Below are positions 8,136 to 15,588 of a stretch of DNA of 23,832 nucleotides, piece after piece. The DNA is from JACZWL01 sp046756445. GTDB lineage: Bacteria; Pseudomonadota; Gammaproteobacteria; Steroidobacterales; Woeseiaceae. The DNA lies in NCBI GenBank assembly GCA_046756445.1, contig JBHHWI010000039.1:1-23832 (forward strand), read 5' to 3'. The notes below the pieces were generated by a model, which saw nothing but the letters and a program-made list of their open reading frames with translations, did no database searches and had not been told where the DNA came from. How positions within the stretch are numbered: position 1 is the first letter of the stretch; each line of letters starts with the position of its first letter. The translations under genes and the position numbers were made by a program.

Positions 8136-8880
8136 CTGCCTCGCCGCCATCAACGACTATTCCGGTGCCGCTGACGAATACGGAGTCGTCCGTGGCAAGG
8201 AACAAAGCGACCTTTGCGACATCGACCGGCTCACCGAGGCGTCGGGCAGCGGACCGTTTGATGCAATAGTCACGAAGCGCCGTATCCTTATTAAATACGG
8301 CGCGACTGTCGGGCGTCATGATTGCACCCGGTTGAACGTAGTTGGCCGTGATTCCGAATTCGCCACAGGTCGCGGCGAGGAATTTCGTAAACTCTGCCAG
8401 CGCGCTTTGCGACGACGCATACGCACCGTTGCCCTCGCGCGTAAAAGAACTGCGAATGAATCCGATATTGATAATTCTTCCCGCGGGGCTCTTCTTGAGG
8501 AGCGGCAAGGCCGCTTCACAGAGCTTGGACATGACCGCCATCTTCTTGTCGAGCAGGTCCTTGAGCGCCTCATCATCGCCGTCACTGATCGGGCTATCCG
8601 ACTGAACGGCGTAATTGTTGACGAGGATATCGAGTCTGCCCAGTTTCGACGATACGGCATCGACAATATTTACGGTGCTTTCCGGGCGCGTCAGGTCCGC
8701 CGCGAATCCCGTGATGCCGCGGACGGCGGAAAACAATGTCTCGATCCCGCTATCCGGGCTGTCAACCGACAGGACCTGTGCGCCGTGCTTTACAAAAGTT
8801 CTCGCAATCGCCTCACCGATGCCGTTGGCGGCACCCGTGACAATTGCCTTCAGCCCGAAAAGGCGCATCGCCTCATCCAT
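8119..8880 (-). CDS. SDR-fold protein with degenerate active site
   Basis: A 253-residue classical-length short-chain dehydrogenase/reductase fold. The NAD(P)-binding motif TGAANGIG (residues 15-22) is intact, an acidic residue follows beta-2 (LSVDSPD), and the C-terminal FVSGTGIVVDGG is typical. The catalytic tetrad is not: at the expected spacing Asn is Lys113, Ser is Phe141 and Lys is Gln158, leaving only Tyr154; the usual NNAG is NNYA. It may therefore be a non-catalytic or differently acting member, or a specificity or scaffold subunit. ATG 8880 is chosen over ATG 8886 because AAAGGA lies six bases upstream of it, whereas it abuts the other. It lies 22 bases downstream of the acyl-CoA synthetase and overlaps tesB, so a role on acyl-CoA or lipid intermediates is inferred from context only. 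Confidence 0.85.
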   Translation of the reverse strand: MDEAMRLFGLKAIVTGAANGIGEAIARTFVKHGAQVLSVDSPDSGIETLFSAVRGITGFAADLTRPESTVNIVDAVSSKLGRLDILVNNYAVQSDSPISDGDDEALKDLLDKKMAVMSKLCEAALPLLKKSPAGRIINIGFIRSSFTREGNGAYASSQSALAEFTKFLAATCGEFGITANYVQPGAIMTPDSRAVFNKDTALRDYCIKRSAARRLGEPVDVAKVALFLATDDSVFVSGTGIVVDGGEADASGT

Positions 8881-8902
8881 GCTCATTCCTTTGCGTTCGT
8901 GT

Positions 8903-10534
8903 TCAGGCGGGCAGCTGATAATCGGCGAACTGCTGCCGAAGCTCAACCTTCTTGATCTTTCCCGTTGCCGTGTGCGGAAGTTGATCGACGAATACGACGT
9001 CGTCAGGCAGCCACCACTTCGCAATCTTGCCGTCGAACCAGGCAAGCATATCCTCCTTGCTGACGTCGGCGCCCTCGGCCTTGACCACCAGCAGGAGGGG
9101 CCGCTCGGTCCATTTCGGATGCGCGACGCCGATGACCGCGGCTTCGCCCACGGCCGGGTGCCCGATCGCCGTGTTTTCTATCTCGATCGAGCTTATCCAT
9201 TCCCCGCCCGACTTGATGACGTCCTTGGTGCGATCCGTGATCGCCAGGTAACCCTCCGGATCGACGGTCGCCACGTCACCCGTGTCGAACCAGCCGTCTT
9301 CCGTGTGCGCGCCGCCCTTGCCCTCCAGCTTGAAGTAATCGTTGCAGATCCACGGCCCGCGGACACGCAATGCGCCGTATGCTTCGCCATCCCAGGGCAG
9401 TTCTTCGTTGTTGTCATCGACGATTTTTATTTCACAGCCGAAAATGCCGCGCCCGGCCTTTGTGCCAAGCTTGAAGCGTTCATCCTGCGACAACGATTCC
9501 ATCCCGGCTTTCGGCGTATTTACCGTGCCCACCGGACTCATTTCCGTCATGCCCCAGCCCTGATGCACGGCAACGCCATGCTCATCGTGGAACTCCCGGA
9601 TCATCGATTCCGGTACCGCCGCGCCACCGATGATCGTGCGCTCGAGATTGTCCAGGCGCTTGCCGGCCTTGGCCGTGTATTGCAAAAGGGCCAGCCAGAC
9701 GGTCGGCACGCCCAAGGCCAAGGTAACGCGCTCCGATTCCAGCAGCGCGTAAAGCGCTTCTCCGTCGCCCATCTTCGGGCCCGGGAGCACGAGCTTGGCG
9801 CCGACCATCAGGGCGGCATAGGGGACTCCCCAGGCGTTGACGTGAAACAGCGGCACCACCGGCAACAGGCAGTCCCGGTTGGAGAGGCTCATGACGTCCG
9901 GTGCCACTGCGGCGTAGGCATGAAGAACGGTCGAGCGATGGCTGTAGAGTACGCCCTTCGGATCGCCGGTCGTTCCCGACGTGTAACAGAGCGCTACCGC
10001 CGTGCGCTCATCGAGTTCCGGCCACTCGTATTGGTCACTCTCGCCGGCAATCAGAGACTCGTAGGAAACGGCATTCTTCAAGCTCGTCTCCGGCATATTC
10101 GCGTCGTCGGTCATGACGACATAGCCTTCCACACAAGGCGTCTGCCCGGCGATTTTCTCGAGCAGCGGCACGAACATCGGGTCGACAAAGATCCACCTGT
10201 CCTCGGCGTGGTTGATGATGAAAATGATCTGTTCGGGGAAGAGCCTCGGATTGATCGTGTGACAGACGTTTCCGGCCCCGCCGACCGCGTAGTAAATCTC
10301 CAGATGCCGGTAATCGTTCCACGCCAGCGTCGCCACTCGATCCCCTTCCCCGAGCCCCAGATTTCCCAGTGCATTCGCCAGCTGCCGCGTTCGGCGGGTA
10401 CAGTCGGCAATCGTGTATCGGTGCAGCGGATTGTCCGCCGTCACAGAGACGATCTCGCGATTCGGGTGGAAGCAATCGGCGTGCTGCAGAATTCTCGATA
10501 CCAGCAGCTGGGTATCCATCATCAGGCCGTGCAT
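8903..10534 (-). CDS. Acyl-CoA synthetase (AMP-forming), medium/long-chain or DmdB-like
   Basis: ATP-dependent ligase that makes an acyl-adenylate and then the acyl-CoA. The 543-residue protein has the full ANL-superfamily set: the phosphate loop YTSGTTGDPKG from Tyr184, GWGMTE, the adenosine-binding WFDTGDVATVD, the hinge DRTKDVIKSGGEW, and the C-terminal TATGKIKK with the catalytic Lys526. The start region HGLMMDTQLLV resembles the family holding bacterial fatty-acid ligases and 3-methylmercaptopropionyl-CoA ligase (DmdB), which cannot be told apart by eye. ATG 10534 is used, with AAAGGA a few bases upstream; the open frame further up lacks similarity. It leads a minus-strand group with the SDR and tesB, and diverges from the TonB-dependent receptor across 186 bases. 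Confidence 0.93.
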   Translation of the reverse strand: MHGLMMDTQLLVSRILQHADCFHPNREIVSVTADNPLHRYTIADCTRRTRQLANALGNLGLGEGDRVATLAWNDYRHLEIYYAVGGAGNVCHTINPRLFPEQIIFIINHAEDRWIFVDPMFVPLLEKIAGQTPCVEGYVVMTDDANMPETSLKNAVSYESLIAGESDQYEWPELDERTAVALCYTSGTTGDPKGVLYSHRSTVLHAYAAVAPDVMSLSNRDCLLPVVPLFHVNAWGVPYAALMVGAKLVLPGPKMGDGEALYALLESERVTLALGVPTVWLALLQYTAKAGKRLDNLERTIIGGAAVPESMIREFHDEHGVAVHQGWGMTEMSPVGTVNTPKAGMESLSQDERFKLGTKAGRGIFGCEIKIVDDNNEELPWDGEAYGALRVRGPWICNDYFKLEGKGGAHTEDGWFDTGDVATVDPEGYLAITDRTKDVIKSGGEWISSIEIENTAIGHPAVGEAAVIGVAHPKWTERPLLLVVKAEGADVSKEDMLAWFDGKIAKWWLPDDVVFVDQLPHTATGKIKKVELRQQFADYQLPA

Positions 10535-10720
10535 TTTCGGGATTCCTTTGTCTTTCAAGAATCGAGAACCGCAATTTAACAGAACCAAGCCCTTTGCTCA
10601 CGGGCTTCTCGAGCCGGATTAGACCCAGTCAAACGCGCGGCCAGTGCCATTATTCCATGTTATCCTTCCGCCCATTCGGGGATCCGGAATTCACACAGTT
10701 TCATCCTGGAAGGGGGAGTC
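10535..10720. other. Divergent intergenic region between acyl-CoA synthetase and receptor
   Basis: It holds the 5' flanks of both genes. A 6-bp inverted repeat (AAGCCC at 10587-10592, GGGCTT at 10602-10607) with a 9-base loop could be a weak operator. A strong Shine-Dalgarno (AGGGGGAG, 10711-10718) precedes the receptor ATG. I see no good -35/-10 pair on either strand. Confidence 0.4.
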
Positions 10721-13513
10721 ATGAAAGCTTCACGAAATCCGGTCGGCCTGCTCGTGCCGGCAGTCGCACTTTCGATGGTCGTATCTGGCGCAATTGCGCA
10801 GGAAACCTATCTGGAAGAAATCATCGTCGTGGGAACCAAGGCGCAGGAGGGTGTGGATGTGCAGGAAGCGCCCTATGCCATAACCGCCCTTACGGACGGA
10901 TACCTTGAGGCCGCTGGCATCAAGGACGTGTTCGACATGCAGCAGAACGTGCCGGGACTTATCGTTGGTCAGAGCCAGACATCGACAACGTCCAACTTTT
11001 CCATCCGCGGCATCGGCACCAGCTCGAACAACTTCGGTCTGGAATCGTCGGTCGGCTTGTACGTCGACGGTGTCTATCGCTCCCGGCAAAACTCGATGAT
11101 CAACGAACTGGTTGATGTGGCATCCGTGGAGGTATTTCGTGGGCCGCAGGGGACTCTGTTCGGCAAGAATACGCCCCAGGGCGCAATTCAGATTCTCACC
11201 AGCAAGCCCTCTCAGGACCCCGAGGCATTCGTCGAGCTGACGGCGGGCGACTACGGCTTGGCCAAATTGAGCGCGGCGACCAATTTCTCGCTGTCGGATA
11301 CGACGGCGATGCGCGCGACGCTGTTTTCCAGTCAGCGTGATGGTTATATCAGCGACACCGGCCTGGGTAGCGACATTCTGAACGACCGCGATCGATATGG
11401 AATTCGACTGCAGTTGTACTCGACGCCCAGCGACCGGGTCGATGTTCGTATCATTGCTGACTTCTCGGAAATCGACGAACACTGTTGCGGCACGATTTCC
11501 CGGGTCGATGGCCTGTTTGCCAGAGACGTCGTAGACCTTGCCGGTAATCCGAATACTTTCGGGCTGGTACCGGGCCCGGATGCGACGACTTATCTGCTGG
11601 GCGGCACCGTATTTACAACCATCGGACCGAACGATTCGCTGGCGAACGGCATGACCGGCGCACAGGGAGAAGCGCTGCTCGATGCGATCGCGGCGAGTTT
11701 CGGTCTCCCGGGCGGCACGCTTCTCGGTGGTTCCTCGTTTGAGGACTATCGTACCGCGTACAACTTCCTGCCGAGGTCACAGAGCGAAGATCAGGGCCTG
11801 TCGGTCGAGATCAACTACGACCTGGAGAACGGCATGACCCTGACGTCGGTGACGGGCTACCGGTCATTCGACACCGATGATCTGATCGACGCGGATTTCA
11901 CGGATGTCGATACGCTGGAGCGAATCAATCTGGCCCAGCAGAGTTCCCTGACACAGGAGTTGCGCCTGGCGAAAAACTTCGACGATGGCGGCGGATTCGT
12001 CGCGGGCGTCTACTATTTCTCACAGGACCTGGACAACCAGAAGGAAACCAACGGCGGCCCGTTTCTCGGCCCGTTCGTCGATTTTCAGCGGCCGTTCGTA
12101 CCGCTGGGGGCCTTTCTGGTCGATACGGCCGCCTTCGTGGATCTTGCTTTCGGTGACGCGACCATCCAGCCCTCGGCGACCGCCTTCCCCATCGACTCTT
12201 TCTCGGCCGATACGATGAGCCAGGAGCATGAGAGCTACGCTGTCTTCGGCCAGGTCGATTTCCAGCTCGGCGACAACTTCACCGTGACGCTGGGCGCACG
12301 TTACACGGAGGAAGACAAGACGATCATCGGTTCCTTCACCCAGGGCGCGCAGGGGCCGCCGCCCGACCTCGATGCGCTGGCGCTGGTCGGTTGTCAATTG
12401 GATGCCACACCGGGCGTGGGTCCCTTCCCCGCCGATCCGTTCCAGCCCCTGCTGGATGCCTGCGCCGGCCTGCGCTTGTTCGCGATGGCCAATCCCGGCG
12501 TATTGCCGCTGGATCCGAATCTTCCGTTCAATCCCTTCGATCCGGTCGCCGAATTCATACTGGCGCCGTTTGCCTTCGGTGGCTGGGGCACCTATCTGTT
12601 CGCCCCTCTCGCTCCCAGGCCGGACCTCAACGAGGCACTGAAGGACGATCAGGTTACCGGCACCGCGAAGCTGACCTGGCGCCCGACCGACACCACGATG
12701 TTCTATGCGTCGTTCGGAACGGGCTACAAATCGGGCGGTACGAATACGGATCGGATCGACAGCGCTTTCAACCCGGTTTTCCAGGCGGAGACCTCGGAGT
12801 CGATCGAGATCGGCGCCAAACTCGATTTTCCGGAGCAGAACCTGCGTCTGAATATCGCACTCTACGACACGCAGGTCGACGACCTGCAGGCGAACTCGTT
12901 TACGGGCACGGGGTTTAATCTGCAGAACGCCGGCAAGGCCGACACTTCGGGTGCGGAAGTGGAGTTACTCTGGCTACCGTCGGATACCTTCACGGTACAG
13001 GCTTTCTACGCCAAGAGTAACGCCGACTACGAGAGCTTCGAGAACGGCACCTGCTGGGATGCCTTCACGTTCCATACGGGGACGCCTGATCCGGGCCTGC
13101 AGCCGCCTCCGCCGGGGCTCGTTAGCCTGCTGGCCAGCGAGCGCTGCAGCCGCACCGGCGGCAGGATCGCCTACAATCCAGAAGACCGTTTCTACCTGGG
13201 GCTGACCAAGGACTTCCAGCTGTCAGGCACGAGTGAGGCGTTTGTCCGCGTCGAGTACTCGTATGCCTCGGACTTGTTGACCGACGGCGATCTCGATCCG
13301 TTTACCCTGCAGGACGCTCTGGATCTTTACAACGCGCGCCTCGGGCTGCGCTGGGGCTCCGACATGGATAACGAACTGGTGCTGTGGGGCCGCAATCTCG
13401 GTGATGAGCGCTACTACGCCGGATCGTTCGACCCGCCGGTTCAGGAGGGTCGGATGAACTCGTACCCGGCCGAGCCGAGGACGTACGGCCTGACCTATCA
13501 CAAGGAATTCTGA
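10721..13513 (+). CDS. TonB-dependent outer-membrane receptor, substrate unknown
   Basis: A 930-residue, 22-strand-type outer-membrane transporter energised by TonB. It has a Sec signal peptide (residues 1-26, cleavage after AIA) and a TonB box EEIIVVG at 32-38. The plug domain contains NFSIRGIG, VGLYVDGVYRSR and VEVFRGPQGTLFGKNTPQGAI. A beta-barrel follows, ending in the terminal aromatic residue (YHKEF). Three long insertions, about residues 276-350, 443-495 and 550-640, are unusually rich in Phe, Pro, Leu and Ala and probably form extracellular loops. There is a Cys-Cys pair in IDEHCCGT and several further cysteines in the loops. It starts at ATG 10721 with AGGGGGAG just upstream. The substrate is unknown; the neighbouring acyl-CoA ligase and the hydrophobic loops hint at a lipid-like ligand, but siderophore uptake cannot be excluded. 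Confidence 0.93.
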   Translation: MKASRNPVGLLVPAVALSMVVSGAIAQETYLEEIIVVGTKAQEGVDVQEAPYAITALTDGYLEAAGIKDVFDMQQNVPGLIVGQSQTSTTSNFSIRGIGTSSNNFGLESSVGLYVDGVYRSRQNSMINELVDVASVEVFRGPQGTLFGKNTPQGAIQILTSKPSQDPEAFVELTAGDYGLAKLSAATNFSLSDTTAMRATLFSSQRDGYISDTGLGSDILNDRDRYGIRLQLYSTPSDRVDVRIIADFSEIDEHCCGTISRVDGLFARDVVDLAGNPNTFGLVPGPDATTYLLGGTVFTTIGPNDSLANGMTGAQGEALLDAIAASFGLPGGTLLGGSSFEDYRTAYNFLPRSQSEDQGLSVEINYDLENGMTLTSVTGYRSFDTDDLIDADFTDVDTLERINLAQQSSLTQELRLAKNFDDGGGFVAGVYYFSQDLDNQKETNGGPFLGPFVDFQRPFVPLGAFLVDTAAFVDLAFGDATIQPSATAFPIDSFSADTMSQEHESYAVFGQVDFQLGDNFTVTLGARYTEEDKTIIGSFTQGAQGPPPDLDALALVGCQLDATPGVGPFPADPFQPLLDACAGLRLFAMANPGVLPLDPNLPFNPFDPVAEFILAPFAFGGWGTYLFAPLAPRPDLNEALKDDQVTGTAKLTWRPTDTTMFYASFGTGYKSGGTNTDRIDSAFNPVFQAETSESIEIGAKLDFPEQNLRLNIALYDTQVDDLQANSFTGTGFNLQNAGKADTSGAEVELLWLPSDTFTVQAFYAKSNADYESFENGTCWDAFTFHTGTPDPGLQPPPPGLVSLLASERCSRTGGRIAYNPEDRFYLGLTKDFQLSGTSEAFVRVEYSYASDLLTDGDLDPFTLQDALDLYNARLGLRWGSDMDNELVLWGRNLGDERYYAGSFDPPVQEGRMNSYPAEPRTYGLTYHKEF

Positions 13514-13528
13514 TCACGCGGAGGGCCA

Positions 13529-13556
13529 GGCGGTCCGTGATTCGTCACGGACCGCC
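13529..13556. terminator. 12-bp GC-rich hairpin with TTCG tetraloop
   Basis: GGCGGTCCGTGA (13529-13540) pairs perfectly with TCACGGACCGCC (13545-13556) around TTCG. It lies 15 bases after the receptor stop codon and 6 bases before the stop of the convergent membrane-protein gene, so it can serve both transcripts. No T-run follows on the plus strand, so termination may be inefficient or the hairpin may mainly protect mRNA 3' ends. Confidence 0.65.
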
Positions 13557-13562
13557 GCGCTC

Positions 13563-13931
13563 CTAGACGGCCACGTAGATCAGGAATACGCCGAAGGCGA
13601 GCGCAAATACCGACCACGAACGCAGCGCCCTGTCCGGCATGCGCATCCACCAGTCGATGAACCTGTCCGTTCGTTCCTGCCCGACGAGCAACAGGACGAT
13701 CGCGGCGAGGATGGCGATCGCGCCGATGATCTTCATGACGACGGGAAACCTGAGATTCTGGGCTTCGGCAAGGAGCACTGCGCCGAGCAGCACGCGAACG
13801 ATCACGGCAAACAGGAATCTCGGCTGACCCTTCCAGCCGTTCATGAAGTTCTTGAACCGATCCGGGGTGACCAGAATAAGCAGCCCGGCCAGGCAGAGAA
13901 GCCCACCGAAAACGACGATGATCAGCTTCAT
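13563..13931 (-). CDS. Small four-helix membrane protein of unknown function
   Basis: I do not recognise a named family. The 122-residue product has four probable membrane segments: about residues 2-22 (IIVVFGGLLCLAGLLILVT), 40-60 (FAVIVRVLLGAVLLAEA), 65-86 (MKIIGAIAILAAIVLLLVG) and 103-122 (VFALAFGVFLIYVAV). Short basic loops include RFKNFMNGWKG and RTDRFIDWWMRMPDR, where tryptophans flank the membrane. ATG 13931 is chosen because it follows the upstream stop codon after a single base (TGAGATG), a translational-coupling arrangement; the frame stays open to 13979, overlapping the upstream gene. It is paired with a PLDc_N-type membrane peptide, so a shared role in the inner membrane is likely, but nothing more specific can be said. 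Confidence 0.75.
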   Translation of the reverse strand: MKLIIVVFGGLLCLAGLLILVTPDRFKNFMNGWKGQPRFLFAVIVRVLLGAVLLAEAQNLRFPVVMKIIGAIAILAAIVLLLVGQERTDRFIDWWMRMPDRALRSWSVFALAFGVFLIYVAV

Positions 13932-13932
13932 C

Positions 13933-14115
13933 TCAATTGCCCCGGCCACCCGGCCCCAGGAAGTACCAGGCGATGACACCGACGACCGGAACTACCAGCA
14001 CGACGGCGATCCAGATGGCTTTCCTGGCGTTGTCCGCTGAACTCTGCCCGATCTGCAAGATGGCGTAGATCACGATAATCAGATATAGAAAACCCAGTAT
14101 CCCGGAGAACTCCAT
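13933..14115 (-). CDS. PLDc_N-domain small membrane protein
   Basis: This 60-residue protein has two membrane segments: an N-terminal helix (FLYLIIVIYAILQIG) and a second one with the signature AIWIAVVLVVPVVGVIAWYFLGP. That segment is the phospholipase-D-nuclease N-terminal (PLDc_N) module, which precedes the catalytic domain in cardiolipin synthases but also exists alone, as here. No phospholipase HKD motif follows. ATG 14115 is preferred over GTG 14118 because GGGAG lies six bases upstream. Its stop codon is one base from the start of the next membrane gene. Function of stand-alone PLDc_N proteins is unknown; a membrane-assembly or stress role is only a guess. Confidence 0.8.
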   Translation of the reverse strand: MEFSGILGFLYLIIVIYAILQIGQSSADNARKAIWIAVVLVVPVVGVIAWYFLGPGGRGN

Positions 14116-14139
14116 CACCGACTCCCTTGTGCTCGTTTG

Positions 14140-14167
14140 TTGTTTGCTGTCGGCGCCTGACTATACT
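14140..14167 (+). promoter_or_regulatory. Orphan plus-strand promoter-like sequence
   Basis: TTGTTT at 14140-14145 and TATACT at 14162-14167 are spaced by 16 bases; the CTATACT form recurs at two other promoters in this window. It points at a region with no intact gene. An overlapping TATAGT on the minus strand (14165-14160) may serve the PLDc_N gene, but its -35 is poor. Confidence 0.4.
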
Positions 14168-14204
14168 TCTCAATCAATGTCCAGAAAAGATTTGGATCCG
14201 CGGC

Positions 14205-14294
14205 ATGTTGGCGAAGTATGAAAACATTCTCGAGACGATCGGCAGCTGGGTATCCAACGCCGTTTCACATGGCAGCGGCAGGCGTTCGTCCTGA
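14205..14294 (+). pseudogene. Possible remnant of a cysteine-synthase-like gene start
   Basis: A 29-codon frame begins with MLAKYENILETIG, which resembles the N-terminus of many CysK or cystathionine-beta-synthase-type PLP enzymes (typically YDNILETIGNTP). The similarity stops at Gly13 (14243), where NTP should follow; the remaining 16 codons match nothing I know. It lies downstream of an orphan promoter and between two minus-strand genes. The matching segment is only about nine residues, so chance is a real possibility. Confidence 0.25.
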
Positions 14295-14304
14295 CCAGCG
14301 AAAT

Positions 14305-14769
14305 TTATCGGTCATTAAAGAAATACATGCCGAGAGTCTCAGCGACGCAGGCCGGCTTGTGCTCACCTTCGACTTCGATTTTGACCTCGCTCAAGAGGTG
14401 AAGCGCGCCGGCCCGTTTTCTTGCCTTCAGCACCGTGGCGCGGCCGCGAACCCGGCTGCCGACGGGAACCGGCGTATAGAAGCGCACTTTATTGCAACCG
14501 AAGTTGATTGCACGGGCGAGATTCTCGACCTGGATGAAGTCACCGGTCAGTGCGGGGATGAGCGCGAGGGTGAAATAACCATGGGCGATGGTCTTGCCAT
14601 CCGGCAACTCATTTTTGGCCCTTTCGGTGTCGACGTGAATCCACTGGAAATCACCGGTCGCCTTTGCGAACCGGTCGATTTTCTGCTGGTCGATTTCGAC
14701 CCAGTCGGACAGCCCCACTTCCTTGCCTTTCAGCGCTTTTGCATCTTCGATTGACTTGATCACGTGCAA
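14305..14769 (-). CDS. MaoC-family (R)-specific enoyl-CoA hydratase-like protein
   Basis: A 154-residue single hot-dog hydratase that adds water to trans-2-enoyl-CoA in beta-oxidation or related pathways. The hydratase-2 motif is present: ATGDFQWIHVD with catalytic Asp40 and His45, then the conserved IAHGYFTLALIP, and a C-terminal beta-sheet rich in Val and Arg (SRVRGRATVLKARK). It resembles the NodN/MaoC-like subgroup. There is no ATG near the start; TTG 14769 is chosen because AAGGGA lies seven bases upstream and the N-terminus then has family length, with GTG 14763 as the alternative. It stands alone between an apparent gene remnant and the divergent mocA. It could supply the hydration step for products of the acyl-CoA dehydrogenases encoded at 19415-21763. 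Confidence 0.9.
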   Translation of the reverse strand: MHVIKSIEDAKALKGKEVGLSDWVEIDQQKIDRFAKATGDFQWIHVDTERAKNELPDGKTIAHGYFTLALIPALTGDFIQVENLARAINFGCNKVRFYTPVPVGSRVRGRATVLKARKRAGALHLLSEVKIEVEGEHKPACVAETLGMYFFNDR

Positions 14770-15006
14770 TTCGTCTTCCCTTCAAAAAGATCTACATTTC
14801 CACTTGACGTCACAGAGCCGTCGATGCGCTGCCGTTGCAGGACAACAGATACACAGATGCCCGGGTCAGGGCAAGTCCCGGCTGCCGGTTTTTTTGCGGA
14901 ATCGATCAGCAATCTACCCGGAGGCCTTTGATTGCGCAGCCTCGATGCATCTGAAAATGCTGCGCTCGCTTGAAGCTGTCAGAGCCACGTCTATACTGCC
15001 CCCGCA
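14770..15006. other. Divergent intergenic region between maoC-like gene and mocA
   Basis: 237 bases without a gene. It contains the maoC-like Shine-Dalgarno, an 8-base palindrome TGACGTCA at 14803-14810 that could be an operator half, and, at the right end, the mocA promoter described separately. No other structure was found. Confidence 0.4.
14970..14997 (+). promoter_or_regulatory. mocA promoter, predicted leaderless transcript
   Basis: TTGAAG (14970-14975) and TATACT (14992-14997) are 16 bases apart. The predicted start of transcription is near 15004, at most a few bases before the ATG at 15007, and there is no Shine-Dalgarno in the C-rich sequence between. The mRNA would be leaderless or nearly so. 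Confidence 0.55.
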
Positions 15007-15588
15007 ATGCCTGAACATTCCATATTTGCGCTGGTGCTGGCGGCAGGTGAAAGCCGCCGCTTCGGGTCGACCAAGCAGCTTGCGAAATTCGGCGGCGACA
15101 CGCTGGTCGGCCGCGCTGTCCGCCTCGCGCAGGGCGTCTGCGGCGAGCGCACCGTGCTCGTGGTCGGCAACGACTGGACAAGGGTGCTGGCGGCTTGCGC
15201 GCCACTTCGCGGATTCTTTTTATATAACGACAATCACACCTCGGGGATGGCCGGCTCGATTGCACTCGGTATCGGCCCGATTGCACACACTGCCGATGCG
15301 ATATTGATTCTGATGGCGGATCAACCGCTGATCACGGCCGATCATCTGAGGTCTCTGAAGGGCGCATGGACGAATAACCCGGATGACATCGTGGTCAGCG
15401 AGTACGCAGGCATCCAGGGACCGCCGGTCATCTTTCCGGCCCAATGTTTCGGCAGTCTCGCGAAACTCGAGGGTGACCAGGGCGCGCGTTCGCTCCTCAG
15501 CGATTATCCAGTGACAGGTATTCCGTTCGATGACGCCGCGGCCGATGTGAACACGCCCGAGGACCTTGCGAAGCTGAATCAGGCCTGA
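15007..15588 (+). CDS. mocA: Molybdenum cofactor cytidylyltransferase, MocA-like
   Basis: Transfers CMP from CTP to Mo-molybdopterin, giving the cytosine dinucleotide cofactor of the xanthine oxidase family. At 193 residues it matches E. coli MocA in length. Seen: the nucleotide-binding loop LVLAAGESRRFGSTKQL (residues 9-25, LAAG as in MocA rather than LAGG of MobA), ILMADQPLI with the metal-binding Asp105, GPPVIFP, a LEGDQGARSLL segment and the closing NTPEDLAKL. ATG 15007 has no Shine-Dalgarno and lies right behind a promoter. The gene ends 10 bases inside the convergent moaE. A homologue acting on another nucleotide or sugar is possible, but the neighbouring Moco genes support MocA. No molybdoenzyme gene is in the window. 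Confidence 0.85.
   Translation: MPEHSIFALVLAAGESRRFGSTKQLAKFGGDTLVGRAVRLAQGVCGERTVLVVGNDWTRVLAACAPLRGFFLYNDNHTSGMAGSIALGIGPIAHTADAILILMADQPLITADHLRSLKGAWTNNPDDIVVSEYAGIQGPPVIFPAQCFGSLAKLEGDQGARSLLSDYPVTGIPFDDAAADVNTPEDLAKLNQA

Noticed and set aside
8615..10579. 654-codon open frame on the plus strand
   Set aside because: It is antisense to the acyl-CoA synthetase across its whole length; the Arg/Asp/His-rich product has no recognisable motif, as expected for the shadow frame of a GC-rich gene.
14218..14754. 178-codon plus-strand frame
   Set aside because: Antisense shadow of the maoC-like gene; no family similarity.
14803..14810. TGACGTCA palindrome as a regulator site
   Set aside because: A single 8-base palindrome without a known cognate regulator is expected by chance; it is kept only as a note.
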